From the NCBI GenBank assembly GCA_002454425.1, contig DKIV01000008.1:209476-242826 (forward strand): 33,351 nucleotides of DNA, written 5' to 3'. The notes beneath the pieces were generated by a model. That model had not been told where the DNA came from. It did not search any database and saw only the letters and a list, made by a program, of their open reading frames with translations. Origin of the DNA: Sphingobacteriaceae bacterium UBA6709 (GTDB lineage Bacteria > Bacteroidota > Bacteroidia > Sphingobacteriales > Sphingobacteriaceae). Numbering within the stretch: position 1 is the first letter of the stretch; every line of letters starts with the position of its first letter. A program made the position numbers and the translations under genes. Shown here one piece after another: positions 1 through 8,477 of this stretch.

Positions 1-504
1 GTCTCGAACCAGGTAGGTAGCTCGGGATAGAAACCGGTTTCCGGTTGACGCCGACTGCCCCTCCGGTCCGGGAGCATCTCAAGCGATCGGAAAATATGCA
101 GGTAAAACCATACCCATGAAGAAATAGGAAATTTATTTAATAGGAATAAAATTGCATTTAACCAGGTAAGACGAAAAAAAATAAACCAATAAATAGCATT
201 AAACCCAGACTATTAAACCCTTCAGTTAATTGCAGATCGCTGATTGGCAATATATTTTCCCAATAAACAACTGTTTCCGTGCCTGGAATTGAAAGCATGG
301 CAGTACACAGGAAAGGAGCATTATTCGATTTATTTCCCGATAAGGACGTTTAGTTCCGGATAAGAAAACGCTTTACAACCGCATTTTCCTATCCAGAATT
401 TAAGTTAATAAAATGAAGCTATCTGCTTTAATATAGAGGCGCCTGACGCGCTGACAAATGTCTGACAAATACGGCCTTTGATAATGCAGTGATTCACCTT
501 TGTG
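1..504. other. Gene-free left end with GC-rich T-arm-like tip
   Basis: I see no convincing coding region here. The first ~90 bases are GC-rich and switch abruptly to AT-rich sequence. Read on the minus strand, bases 1-25 contain GCTACCTACCTGGTTCGAG, which resembles the variable region and T-arm of a tRNA and is cut off by the window edge. No tRNA body with a proper anticodon arm can be folded behind it. A 9-bp direct repeat (CTGACAAAT at 451-459 and 462-470, period 11) lies just beyond the 3' end of the PliG-like gene. Confidence 0.5.
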
Positions 505-921
505 TTATTTAGGAACGCTGATGCTAAGGGTAAAGTTGGTCTTATCGCCTCTTCTTGCCGCGTTTCTGGTTAAATACACACGAATGCGATAATCGCCGTC
601 TTTATTAAGCTTGCCGGAAAACGTATTTACTCCTGTTATGCTGCTGTTGTAGAATGCCTCATAGTTAGCCGCAGGTTCCATAAGATTGAAGTAGTTACTT
701 GTACTGGATGTTTTAAGTGAAACCTTCAATGTCTGGGAAGCCTTTGCGTTAAGGAGAAAATCAATTACTTCATTTCCTCTGATAGTGCCCTTCAGATCGA
801 TTGAGGTTTTACCTGTAGCAAATTTCACACGTTTCGTTTGTATGTCCTGGGCAAAGATTACAAGGGGGCTCAATAAAATAGCCAATACGAAGATTTTCTT
901 TAATGATGTGATTTGTTTCAT
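505..921 (-). CDS. Secreted PliG-like (g-type lysozyme inhibitor-like) protein
   Basis: A 138-residue protein with a clear Sec signal peptide (Lys-rich start, hydrophobic stretch, cleavage near FA/Q at residue 24-25), so it is probably periplasmic or exported. The mature part is a small beta-rich domain. The C-terminal motif DYRIRVYLTRNAARR followed by a short beta strand closely resembles the end of the PliG inhibitor of g-type (goose) lysozyme (TRNDAR in the E. coli protein as I recall it). The central LKGTIRGNEVIDFLLNA segment also fits that family. Known PliG proteins bind and block g-type lysozymes in the periplasm; that role here is inferred from motif similarity only. It is monocistronic, with no gene downstream before the window edge. 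Its leader is A-rich without a Shine-Dalgarno sequence. Confidence 0.65.
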   Translation of the reverse strand: MKQITSLKKIFVLAILLSPLVIFAQDIQTKRVKFATGKTSIDLKGTIRGNEVIDFLLNAKASQTLKVSLKTSSTSNYFNLMEPAANYEAFYNSSITGVNTFSGKLNKDGDYRIRVYLTRNAARRGDKTNFTLSISVPK

Positions 922-1084
922 AACAATGGAAAATAAGTTTTAATTACCCAAGAACAACAACTTTATTACCAAAAATGTAAATATAACGAGCATCACAATT
1001 TCAACAAACAGCATTGTTTCGAAACAGGATCTCATTATTAGCCCTTTAGAAGACAATCCATAAAAGGGATGACGCAAATCACAA

Positions 1085-1110
1085 AAAAAGCACTTCAGAA
1101 AGTCTTTTAA
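1085..1110 (-). terminator. Probable terminator of the UbiD-family gene
   Basis: On the minus strand, AAAGACT and AGTGCTTT pair with one bulged G around a short loop, followed by a run of seven T's. It starts about 25 bases after the stop codon of the decarboxylase gene. The stem is short, so the call is moderate. Confidence 0.5.
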
Positions 1111-1134
1111 GATACAAGCGTACGAAGGCCGAGC

Positions 1135-2976
1135 CTACAAAATTCCATACAGCGACGCTCCCGGTTGAGAAAACCTGTCTACATTTTGCTCCACAAGGGG
1201 ATCTTTCACTAAGTTTGGCGCATGGTGCGGTTTAGCGCGCGCGTCGATAACAAGCGGTCCACGACAGCCCCAATGCTTATTCTTCATGAAGCTATCAATT
1301 CCATAAACATCATGAGCGGGATTACTGCGGGTGAAAGTTATCCAAACAAGATTACTAATGGTTGCAGCACTAAATTGGGGGTCGTCAGCCAATACAATTA
1401 ATGCGAGGCTGTCGAGATCCGCGCCCCGAACGCTGTCACTCAGCGCCTTGATATCGTTAGCCGTTTGCTCCTCGCTATGGAACTTAGGACCTTCCAGCAC
1501 TACCACTCCCGGCATTGCCAGAGCAGCATTAGCGTAGTCATCAAGATTTGTTAAGCAGGCCGGCACAGCCTTACATAAATCACGTACCTTTTCGCCGGCA
1601 GCAGCAATAACCAGCTTCGAGCCCTCATTTAAACGCCCGCCGGTATAATCAAGGGTATCAATAGTGGTGTTCGTCTGAAAATGCAGATCTCTTCGCGGGT
1701 CGAAACGTTCAAAGACGTGAGCAAGAAATCGCTGAATATCGTGAGTATGAAGTGCGGGATCATCCTCACGCGCCGCGATAAAGAGATACTTCGCAAGGCT
1801 TAGCTGATTTGACCCCAAAAGATGATTCGCTATAGTGAGGAGCTCGCTAGGTTTACGCTCTTTTAAATATGGAGTATAACGTTCGCTGCCTATGGCGAAA
1901 AGCAAGGGATGCACTCCGGCCTCATCAACAGCATTTACCTCATGTAAACCGGGAACCTCCTTCGGCAATGCCGAGCCTGCGATTTCATGAATCAGCGCCC
2001 CGAAACTAGTATCTTCCTGAGGAGGTCGCCCAACCACAGTGAAAGACCAGATGGGATTATCCTTTTTCTGATAAACGCTGTGAACACGTAACAGAGGGAA
2101 TTGATGTGTCAGGCTATAATACCCCAGGTGATCACCGAAAGGACCTTCATTTTTTGTTTCGAAAGGATGCACAGTGCCCGTGATCACAAAATCAGCATCA
2201 GCAGAGACACAAAAGCCTTCAGAATCATAAAAATAGCGAAATCTCCTGCCCGCCAACGCTCCCGCGAATGTAAGCTCGGATAGTCCCTCGGGCAATGGCA
2301 TTACAGCAGCCAGAGGATGCGCCGGAGGACCTCCTACGAAGATGCTTACCTTAAGAGGTTGTCCGGCAGCCATAGCCTTAGATTGGTGAATACCTATGCC
2401 ACGGTGCAACTGATAATGAAGGCCTATCTCCTGATTTTCTATGTAATCATTTCCGGATAATTGTATCCGATACATTCCGACGTTCGCGTTCATCACTCCC
2501 GCTCGTTGGATGTTTTCAGAGTAAACCTGCGGCATGGTGATGAATGGGCCACCATCAATAGGCCAGTTTACGATTTTTGGAAGATCTGAAATCTGGATTT
2601 TCGAAAAACGTTTAATGGATGATGCGGATACCCGCATCGGCAATGCCGACATGGCCGCCATCCCGGTTTTCAGATAACCTAGCGGATGCTTGAGCGCCAT
2701 CATCGGATCACTCTTTATATCAACCATCCTTTTTACCTGCTCCAGCGTATCGCGAAAGATAAATCGCGAACGATCAAGCGTACCAAAGAGGTTTGATACC
2801 GCGGGATATTTACACCCTTTAATATTTTCAAAAAATAACGCGGGACCTTGCTTTTCGTAAGCACGCAAATGGAGAGAGGCCATTTCCAGATGAGGATCCA
2901 CCAATTCTTTGACCCTTACCAAATGTCCATGTTTCTCAAGATCTGCCACACAGGCAGCTAAACTATTATAGCCCAT
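1135..2976 (-). CDS. UbiD-family prenylated-FMN decarboxylase
   Basis: A 613-residue member of the UbiD family, which removes carboxyl groups from aromatic or unsaturated acids using prenylated FMN. The family core is visible: GMYRIQ with Arg170, and EGPFGDHLGYYS at 277-288 with the Glu277/Asp282 pair that completes the catalytic Arg-Glu-Glu/Asp network. WITFTRSNPAHD near the C-terminus matches the conserved TTRxDPARD region of UbiD. It is about 120 residues longer than E. coli UbiD (~490), as in the long form found in many Bacteroidota, often annotated as a menaquinone-biosynthesis decarboxylase. A quinone role is therefore plausible, but the substrate cannot be read from sequence. No UbiX flavin prenyltransferase is in the window. 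The ATG lies 7 nt downstream of a consensus -7 element. Confidence 0.9.
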   Translation of the reverse strand: MGYNSLAACVADLEKHGHLVRVKELVDPHLEMASLHLRAYEKQGPALFFENIKGCKYPAVSNLFGTLDRSRFIFRDTLEQVKRMVDIKSDPMMALKHPLGYLKTGMAAMSALPMRVSASSIKRFSKIQISDLPKIVNWPIDGGPFITMPQVYSENIQRAGVMNANVGMYRIQLSGNDYIENQEIGLHYQLHRGIGIHQSKAMAAGQPLKVSIFVGGPPAHPLAAVMPLPEGLSELTFAGALAGRRFRYFYDSEGFCVSADADFVITGTVHPFETKNEGPFGDHLGYYSLTHQFPLLRVHSVYQKKDNPIWSFTVVGRPPQEDTSFGALIHEIAGSALPKEVPGLHEVNAVDEAGVHPLLFAIGSERYTPYLKERKPSELLTIANHLLGSNQLSLAKYLFIAAREDDPALHTHDIQRFLAHVFERFDPRRDLHFQTNTTIDTLDYTGGRLNEGSKLVIAAAGEKVRDLCKAVPACLTNLDDYANAALAMPGVVVLEGPKFHSEEQTANDIKALSDSVRGADLDSLALIVLADDPQFSAATISNLVWITFTRSNPAHDVYGIDSFMKNKHWGCRGPLVIDARAKPHHAPNLVKDPLVEQNVDRFSQPGASLYGIL

Positions 2977-2983
2977 AACAGAT

Positions 2984-2991
2984 CAAAGGTA
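2984..2991 (-). promoter_or_regulatory. -7 promoter element for the UbiD-family gene
   Basis: Minus-strand TACCTTTG is an exact match to the Bacteroidota -7 consensus TAnnTTTG. It ends 7 nt before the ATG, so the predicted transcript has almost no 5' leader. Confidence 0.55.
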
Positions 2992-3047
2992 AAAGAATTA
3001 ACCGTCGACAACAAGCGACATGTATGCTAACGGTGCAGGCACGCTGA

Positions 3048-3500
3048 TTAAACCAGAACGCTCATTCGTTCCTTCAACTCCTGGATAGCTCTTTTTTCTG
3101 TAAGAAATGTTACATCAGAATTGCGGAGTTTATCAATAGATTTCCAGCGAAATGATTGGCGACTTGTGCTGCCTCTTTCAAAGTCAAAAGGTAGGTCCGT
3201 AGTGCGGATTTCATAATATCGCGTTGGTTTCACCAGATAATAAACGCTTATTATCTGACTCTCATTGAAGGCCGACTTCTCAAAAAAATCGGTCGTATAT
3301 AAGTGTTCCTTAACTTCAATTTCGAGGCCACATTCCTCCATAAATTCCCTTTTCAGAGCATCATGCAGTCCTTCACCATATTCCAAACCGCCACCGGGAA
3401 ATTTGGTAAGATAAACCCCTTCATGCTCTTCATCGCTAAGTAGAACTTCGTTATTTTGATTGATAAGCAATCCGTAAACACGAACATTGAATAAATACAT
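3048..3500 (-). CDS. Nudix hydrolase
   Basis: A 150-residue cytoplasmic Nudix protein. The full Nudix box (G-x5-E-x7-RE-x2-EE-x-G-[hydrophobic]) runs from Gly37 to Leu59, with the metal-binding Glu residues at 52, 55 and 56. Such enzymes cleave nucleoside diphosphate linked to another moiety; the substrate here is unknown. It lies 27 nt downstream of the HD-PycTM gene on the same strand, so it may be co-transcribed, but a consensus -7 element sits in that gap only 4 nt before the ATG, which suggests an independent leaderless transcript as well. Confidence 0.9.
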   Translation of the reverse strand: MYLFNVRVYGLLINQNNEVLLSDEEHEGVYLTKFPGGGLEYGEGLHDALKREFMEECGLEIEVKEHLYTTDFFEKSAFNESQIISVYYLVKPTRYYEIRTTDLPFDFERGSTSRQSFRWKSIDKLRNSDVTFLTEKRAIQELKERMSVLV

Positions 3501-3504
3501 GTTA

Positions 3505-3512
3505 CAAAGTTA
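3505..3512 (-). promoter_or_regulatory. -7 promoter element for the Nudix gene
   Basis: Minus-strand TAACTTTG matches TAnnTTTG and is separated from the ATG by only GTAA's complement, 4 nt. The start point would fall at or next to the A of the ATG. Confidence 0.5.
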
Positions 3513-3527
3513 AACTAATATTTCTTT

Positions 3528-4739
3528 TTAATCACTATTCGGTAAAGAAGAGGCTACAATGAATGCGATAACAGAAATTATAAGTCCGAACATGAAAATA
3601 TTATAAGCCTTTCGGAGAAGTTTATACTTACGCCCTAACACTACGCCCTGAGCGTAAACATCGCGGATTAAGCTTCCATATAAAAAAGATTTGTCGCCCA
3701 TGGTGCGCCACATACCATCGGCATAATCCTCAAGGCTCATTTTATAAAAGTTACCGAAAAACAGTAGGTTAACCCGATTATTATCAACATCTTCTTTAGT
3801 AAAAGTACCCGGCGGAATGTTGGGGCGTGTTGCAAGAATCGCATAAATCATTGTCACCACCGATACGCTCAGCAGGATAAATGTAGGTATCGCGAGGTAA
3901 AAATGATTATCCAGTTTACGCAACAGAAAACTTATTACTGCCGACAGTATGATCGAATTCACCGTTATCAGGATATGAGCTTTATTGTCGGCCATATCAC
4001 TAAGGCGCTGATGATTTCCGGAGCTTATACGGAACATCGTCTCAATACCGCGTTCAGGCTTATCCCCTTTTTTTCTCTTTTGATCATCCGCGACATCCGG
4101 TTTGTTTTCTACCTTACCGACAGCGCTGGCCTCTTTAGCTTCGCGCTTTTTGCTATCCTTTGAAACCAGGCGTTCAAGATTCGTTGTTTTAACAGGGTCC
4201 AATACCTCTTTCGCGTAGGCAGTATGGTATTTATGTTTCTTTAAGAAAGCAATAGTTGATGCCCGCCATACCGATCCTGGAATTGCGCCATGATGCTGCT
4301 CGGCCTCCTTTCGCATTAATTTATCTTTGTCCTCAAATTCATCTGTTCCCAAATGATACAGATCAGCGTCGCAAAGAATTTCCTCATTTAAATCCCTGGG
4401 GGCCTGCGGCATCGTTGTCGAAATAATACAACGGCGAATAGCATCAATAACATCCTCATTAACATGCTGCTCGTTCAAAAAACGGCTGGCGCACTCCGCG
4501 CCGTTAAGTTCATGTCCATTTGAACAACTGTAGTAGCCCAGATCGTGAAACCATGCCGCGGCAAGAACGATGAACCTGTCGCGATCGTCGAGTTTATAGT
4601 GATCTGCCAAAACACTAGCAGCCTTTACCACATATCGGGTATGAGCTTCATTATGATACGAGAGGTCGAGCTGATGTTCGGCATAATAAGTTAATACATG
4701 CTCCCTTACCTCTTGAAGAAGGTGCTGATAATCATTCAT
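3528..4739 (-). CDS. HD phosphohydrolase fused to PycTM-like membrane domain
   Basis: A 403-residue two-domain protein. Residues 1-185 form an HD-superfamily metal phosphohydrolase with His33, the His65-Asp66 doublet (AAWFHDLGYY) and Asp124/Asp126 as the expected metal ligands. A charged, Lys/Glu-rich linker covers about 190-232. The C-terminal part begins with FRISSGNHQRLSDMADNKA, followed by hydrophobic segments at about 255-273 and 281-303, a soluble insert, and a last segment at about 378-398. This matches the PycTM membrane domain (DUF5706 type) known as the effector of Pycsar anti-phage systems, which respond to cCMP or cUMP. No pyrimidine cyclase is nearby, so membership in a Pycsar defence operon is not supported. 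The HD domain could hydrolyse a nucleotide signal sensed by, or restraining, the membrane part; that is inference. It lies 78 nt downstream of the GAF gene. Confidence 0.82.
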   Translation of the reverse strand: MNDYQHLLQEVREHVLTYYAEHQLDLSYHNEAHTRYVVKAASVLADHYKLDDRDRFIVLAAAWFHDLGYYSCSNGHELNGAECASRFLNEQHVNEDVIDAIRRCIISTTMPQAPRDLNEEILCDADLYHLGTDEFEDKDKLMRKEAEQHHGAIPGSVWRASTIAFLKKHKYHTAYAKEVLDPVKTTNLERLVSKDSKKREAKEASAVGKVENKPDVADDQKRKKGDKPERGIETMFRISSGNHQRLSDMADNKAHILITVNSIILSAVISFLLRKLDNHFYLAIPTFILLSVSVVTMIYAILATRPNIPPGTFTKEDVDNNRVNLLFFGNFYKMSLEDYADGMWRTMGDKSFLYGSLIRDVYAQGVVLGRKYKLLRKAYNIFMFGLIISVIAFIVASSLPNSD

Positions 4740-4817
4740 TTGCTAAAATTTAACATATAAATTTAAAACTTCCGGATCCTCCCGGCACATCATAACGTTC
4801 GCGGCAACGAAACATTG

Positions 4818-7106
4818 CTATAAATAAACGACAGGAATTCGCATTGCTCTCAGTCCCGACACTCCCTGTAACTCCTCAACATCAAACACCTCTATCTCCC
4901 TGGAAAATAAGCCCTCGTCAATTAAGGTTTCGAGATAGGCCTTATATTCATGTTCTTCAGAAATCGTGGAGAACACAATGGTAAGCTTTCCTTTTGACGT
5001 TATACGTTCATCGGAGTTTCTAATATGCGCCTTGTCGATCCTTTTCTTTACAATCTCGTAGCGCGCGTTATAAGTTCCGTCAACGTCTAGGCGCTTCTCA
5101 TCCATGCGGAAGCGCACAGATATGCGCTGAGCAAAAGCAAGTATCAGGCTGGCAATTTCAAGCTGGTAAGGAGCATCCCCTTTCATTTGATAATGTGCCC
5201 GTTCCATTTTCACGATGGTTCGAAGTTGCCATTTCCGTAATTCATGCAATTTCTCAATGCTAAACGTTGCTCTCTCAGCAATAGATGCCCCAACGTATAG
5301 ATTGAAGTCGACGCCATCGGTTTTGAATCGTTCATAATAATGAGGAAACAAATGCTGCGCACGTTTCTGCTCCGTATCCAACGTATTAGCAAGTACATTG
5401 TTTACCATCGCGACACTTTGTTCATATTTCCGGCGATGAGTGTAAAACACACCACTTTCCTTGATGCGATTTGAGAAATATTCACTAACAAGCTCCTTTA
5501 AAGCGGGATCATTTACCGATCTCAATATCGGGTGAATGTTTGCCGAGAGGTAGTCCTTTATCTTCTGCTCGGTACCTGCCAGCAAGGGGTTCTGCAATTC
5601 TACGGAAAATGCATCTAATTCCTGTTGCATTTCGACCGTTATAGTCGAGGGAGCGTCTTTTTGTATAGTGAGAATTAAATGCCGTAAACTGCTCAGCTGG
5701 GCGATGAGATCGCGCTGAACACTCAGATTTCTAAAGCCTGAAGAACCATTAATATCCGACTGCCCGAAAAGCGGGTATACATCATTAAAAACAATCGGCT
5801 CAATGTCTGAATCTTCTGGTTTAAAAATATGATGAAGAGCCTCATTTCTGAATTTCCAATACACACTGGAATGTATTGAAGTGAAATGATTTTGAATGAA
5901 TGCCTGAATTCTGTTCTGAACTTCAGAAATCATACGTTTGATGCTATCGCTCAGAAACGGCACTACCGCATCAATCCTTCTGGCATTCAAGCTATTGAAA
6001 AGATATTTCACGGGAGATACCACTTCAAGGACGCCCAACAGTTCGCCATCTTTAACTATAGGCACCAGAATGAAGGACCCGATGTTATGTTGCTGTATGC
6101 GCTGAGCGATGCTGGATCCGGAACGTGCGGCAACATACGCTTCAGTATCGCTTACCGTGAAGTACGATTGATTTACAATTAAGGCTTCGTAAGAATCAGC
6201 GCAAAGAACTTTACTAGCGGCAACGTCAAGCGTCTCTGGTATCAGAAAGCTTTTAACAGGAACGCCAAAAGAAGATAAGCGTAAGTGATCATCTACTTCA
6301 CTATATCTGCTAAAGCCAAAATCGATGTCCTTAGTTTGGTAAATAGCTTCAAACACAGGGGCTATCGCTCCCGCAATTCCTCCGATGTCAAAGCTTAAAA
6401 GCCTTTCTTTCAATAGAGAAACGGAATATTCCAGGGTTATATCTACAAGATTGATCAAGCCAAAGCCTTTGAGTATCCAGCTCTGCGGCGGGAAGCGTTT
6501 TTTCCAAAGATCTATATTAGCGGAGTTGTCTATGAGCTCCCGGATGTCCTCATCACTGAGTGTTTTACTTGCTTCGGTTCTGTAAATATTAAGGAAATCA
6601 GCATTATAAAGAATTTTATAATGCTTGTCGATACCTGCTTTTGTCGGGATGGTTACTACCAAAGGAAGCTTAAAATCTAACTGCGTATTATAATACTCGT
6701 TGAGAATAAGGCAGCAGCTGAGAATGTAATAAAACTGATCGTCAAGACGCTGAACACCAAAACTGAAGTCGCTACCAGCATTATGTATCAGTGATTTGAA
6801 ACGCTCTGTAGGGTTTATGATGATCTTTTGATAGGGAATGCTAACAGCTTTGATCTCATTCGGGGAAAGCGCCTTCGGGAATAATTCCTGCAATAGCTCC
6901 CCTATTAACGGTAATAATTCGTTTATCTGAGCCTCTGATTCCAGGCCGTCGCGAAGCGCGGGATATTCTTCTATTCGCTCCAACAGGTGTTGGTATCTGG
7001 CGACATACTCCTCATCCTCAGCCATCTTCGTTTCAAGAAACTCGATATAGGGCTCGAAACTAAGCTTAATTTGAAAAGGACTATCTGTTACTGAACTTAC
7101 ATTCAT
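4818..7106 (-). CDS. Large GAF-domain protein of unknown function
   Basis: A 762-residue protein without signal peptide or membrane segments. A GAF sensor domain is visible around residues 240-400, with the typical strand pattern in SFILVPIVKDGELLGVLEVVSP (about 344-365). The N-terminal 240 residues and the C-terminal 350 residues, largely helical, match nothing I can name. There is no histidine kinase, GGDEF, EAL or HTH output domain that I can recognise. It is the first gene of an apparent operon leading into the HD-PycTM fusion (78 nt downstream), and a GAF input domain beside an HD hydrolase suggests small-molecule or nucleotide signalling (inference). It has its own -7 element about 30 nt upstream. 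Confidence 0.75.
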   Translation of the reverse strand: MNVSSVTDSPFQIKLSFEPYIEFLETKMAEDEEYVARYQHLLERIEEYPALRDGLESEAQINELLPLIGELLQELFPKALSPNEIKAVSIPYQKIIINPTERFKSLIHNAGSDFSFGVQRLDDQFYYILSCCLILNEYYNTQLDFKLPLVVTIPTKAGIDKHYKILYNADFLNIYRTEASKTLSDEDIRELIDNSANIDLWKKRFPPQSWILKGFGLINLVDITLEYSVSLLKERLLSFDIGGIAGAIAPVFEAIYQTKDIDFGFSRYSEVDDHLRLSSFGVPVKSFLIPETLDVAASKVLCADSYEALIVNQSYFTVSDTEAYVAARSGSSIAQRIQQHNIGSFILVPIVKDGELLGVLEVVSPVKYLFNSLNARRIDAVVPFLSDSIKRMISEVQNRIQAFIQNHFTSIHSSVYWKFRNEALHHIFKPEDSDIEPIVFNDVYPLFGQSDINGSSGFRNLSVQRDLIAQLSSLRHLILTIQKDAPSTITVEMQQELDAFSVELQNPLLAGTEQKIKDYLSANIHPILRSVNDPALKELVSEYFSNRIKESGVFYTHRRKYEQSVAMVNNVLANTLDTEQKRAQHLFPHYYERFKTDGVDFNLYVGASIAERATFSIEKLHELRKWQLRTIVKMERAHYQMKGDAPYQLEIASLILAFAQRISVRFRMDEKRLDVDGTYNARYEIVKKRIDKAHIRNSDERITSKGKLTIVFSTISEEHEYKAYLETLIDEGLFSREIEVFDVEELQGVSGLRAMRIPVVYL

Positions 7107-7136
7107 ATCTCACATAAATAAAACACACGTCGGCCG

Positions 7137-7144
7137 CAAAGCTA
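7137..7144 (-). promoter_or_regulatory. -7 promoter element for the GAF gene
   Basis: Minus-strand TAGCTTTG matches TAnnTTTG and gives a predicted leader of about 27 nt before the ATG at 7106. Confidence 0.5.
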
Positions 7145-7329
7145 TTCAATTCTTCCTTAACCATGAAGAGTAACATGAATGATTAAAAACATGTTACAAA
7201 GTCACGCAATAGTGCTAACAAAAGCATCTATAGCAGGTTTGACTCTTTTAAAAGAAAACTGGCGCATCGGGTATACCTTCAGGTTGTAAAGTACTATTTG
7301 AAGAACTGCAGCAAATGAGACAACAGCTC

Positions 7330-7360
7330 TTTACCACAAGCGCATTTAAATGTACCTTTG
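7330..7360 (+). promoter_or_regulatory. Promoter of the small membrane protein gene
   Basis: TTTA at 7330-7333 (consensus TTTG) is followed after 19 nt by TACCTTTG at 7353-7360, an exact -7 match. The predicted start point near 7364 rules out the in-frame TTG at 7358 as the start codon and supports the ATG at 7397. Confidence 0.6.
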
Positions 7361-7396
7361 CGCAATATCCTCTATGGTTTTAAGAGGTCGACAGAT

Positions 7397-7933
7397 ATGA
7401 AAATTGCAAGAACTATTCTATTAACGCTATACACCTTATTGCCAGCTTTACTAGCTGCCCAACCTGATAGTTTGAACAATTTTTTAGTGAAAGAAAATCT
7501 GTTGAAAAATGAAAAGTTAGCAGTAATTGCCGCGGACTCCGCGGACGCCCCCATGGAACATCTGAACGGTACTTATGAGTTTAGCATAAATGGCTTTAAG
7601 CAAGACCTTAGTTTCCACGACGGAGTAGCTGTTGCGCCCATGGCTATCAGTAAATCATCCTTTGTATATCTTAAGCATACCAATGCCAATGGTACACATT
7701 CACGGCTGTACTATGTGATTAAGAGAGACGGGAATCTGAGTCCCATCAAAATTAACTGGATTCTTCTGATCCTGATACCGATAGTGATTATCGCCTTCGC
7801 CAGTATGTTCCGCAAGTTTATCTTCGCCGCTATCATTGTACTGATACTAATTATGCTATTCAACCATAATCAGGGTTTGGGTATGGGCAGAATTATGGAA
7901 ACTATTTATGATGGACTGAAGCAGTTGTTTTAG
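7397..7933 (+). CDS. Small exported protein with C-terminal membrane hairpin
   Basis: A 178-residue protein I do not recognise. It has a signal peptide (residues 1-21, cleavage near ALLAAQ), an exported region of about 95 residues with beta-strand character, and two hydrophobic segments at about 120-137 and 140-156 separated by the basic loop MFRKF. An in-frame TTG start exists at 7358 but lies inside the -7 promoter element. The ATG at 7397 gives a proper Lys/Arg-rich signal peptide and a leader of about 33 nt. It is monocistronic and divergent from the GAF gene. No function can be assigned. Confidence 0.6.
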   Translation: MKIARTILLTLYTLLPALLAAQPDSLNNFLVKENLLKNEKLAVIAADSADAPMEHLNGTYEFSINGFKQDLSFHDGVAVAPMAISKSSFVYLKHTNANGTHSRLYYVIKRDGNLSPIKINWILLILIPIVIIAFASMFRKFIFAAIIVLILIMLFNHNQGLGMGRIMETIYDGLKQLF

Positions 7934-8161
7934 TCGAAATACTATCCTCATCGGTTTTTCTTTCAAAAAAGAGCATTATATTGATAAGATAAATCAAAAT
8001 CTATAGCTTTACTATCAAAAAACACAGCATCTCACGATATTCCCAAAAGTATCTTTGAGCTTTAGCCGATCTGTCCTATTCACACCAGCACTGACCATTT
8101 TATTTCTGATCGGCAGTAATATAAGTAGACACCACCAACACAGTAATTAACCATTAAATTA

Positions 8162-8184
8162 AAATCCGACGAAAGTCAGGATTT
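8162..8184 (+). repeat. GAAA-tetraloop hairpin in the susC upstream region
   Basis: AAATCCGAC pairs with GTC-A-GGATTT (one bulged A) around a GAAA loop. The sequence AAGGAG follows at about 8187 but leads only into very short open frames. The role is unknown; it may be a structured part of a long susC leader. Confidence 0.4.
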
Positions 8185-8420
8185 ATAAGGAGAAACAATT
8201 TGAATAAATGAATATCTAAAAACTAACAAAACCACTGAAATCTAACCCAGGTCGACAGACTGCCAGACACACCTTCGCGCAGCAACTCTTAATAGCATAA
8301 GCCACAAACCAAACACATATTCATCCTCACGATCTTCGCGGGGAATGTATCTTATCTGAAAGCGTGCCAAGAAGGAAACACCACTGTACTTGATCAATCT
8401 GCAACTTGTTGCCGGGTTTG

Positions 8421-8434
8421 ATTGTGCGCACAAT
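8421..8434. promoter_or_regulatory. Perfect palindrome upstream of susC, possible operator
   Basis: ATTGTGCGCACAAT is its own reverse complement over 14 bp and lies 43 nt before the susC ATG, a position suited to a dimeric regulator. No regulator gene adjoins the susCD pair, so any binding protein would be encoded elsewhere. Confidence 0.4.
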
Positions 8435-8477
8435 TGAATGTGCCTAATCTTTATTTCTAACCGAAAAATTAAAAACT

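Larger units (their letters stand above)
7934..8477. other. Long susC leader/intergenic region
   Basis: A 544-bp region with no convincing gene; a 63-codon minus-strand frame at 8242-8433 lacks any recognisable feature. It contains a GNRA-type hairpin (8162-8184) followed by AAGGAG, and a perfect 14-bp palindrome (8421-8434) 43 nt before the susC ATG. I could not find a full consensus promoter for susC. Confidence 0.5.

Noticed and set aside
1..85. A minus-strand tRNA gene at the left end
   Set aside because: The only loop that pairs has GGAAACC without the invariant U33, the D-arm is not recognisable, and the 3' part is missing.
3048..7106. A complete Pycsar anti-phage operon
   Set aside because: Only the PycTM-like domain is present. 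No pyrimidine cyclase domain is encoded within the window.
7358..7396. TTG start for the small membrane protein
   Set aside because: The codon lies inside the -7 promoter element. The ATG at 7397 gives a normal signal peptide.
8242..8433. 63-codon minus-strand gene in the susC leader
   Set aside because: No recognisable domain, signal or start context, and it overlaps the palindrome and leader elements.
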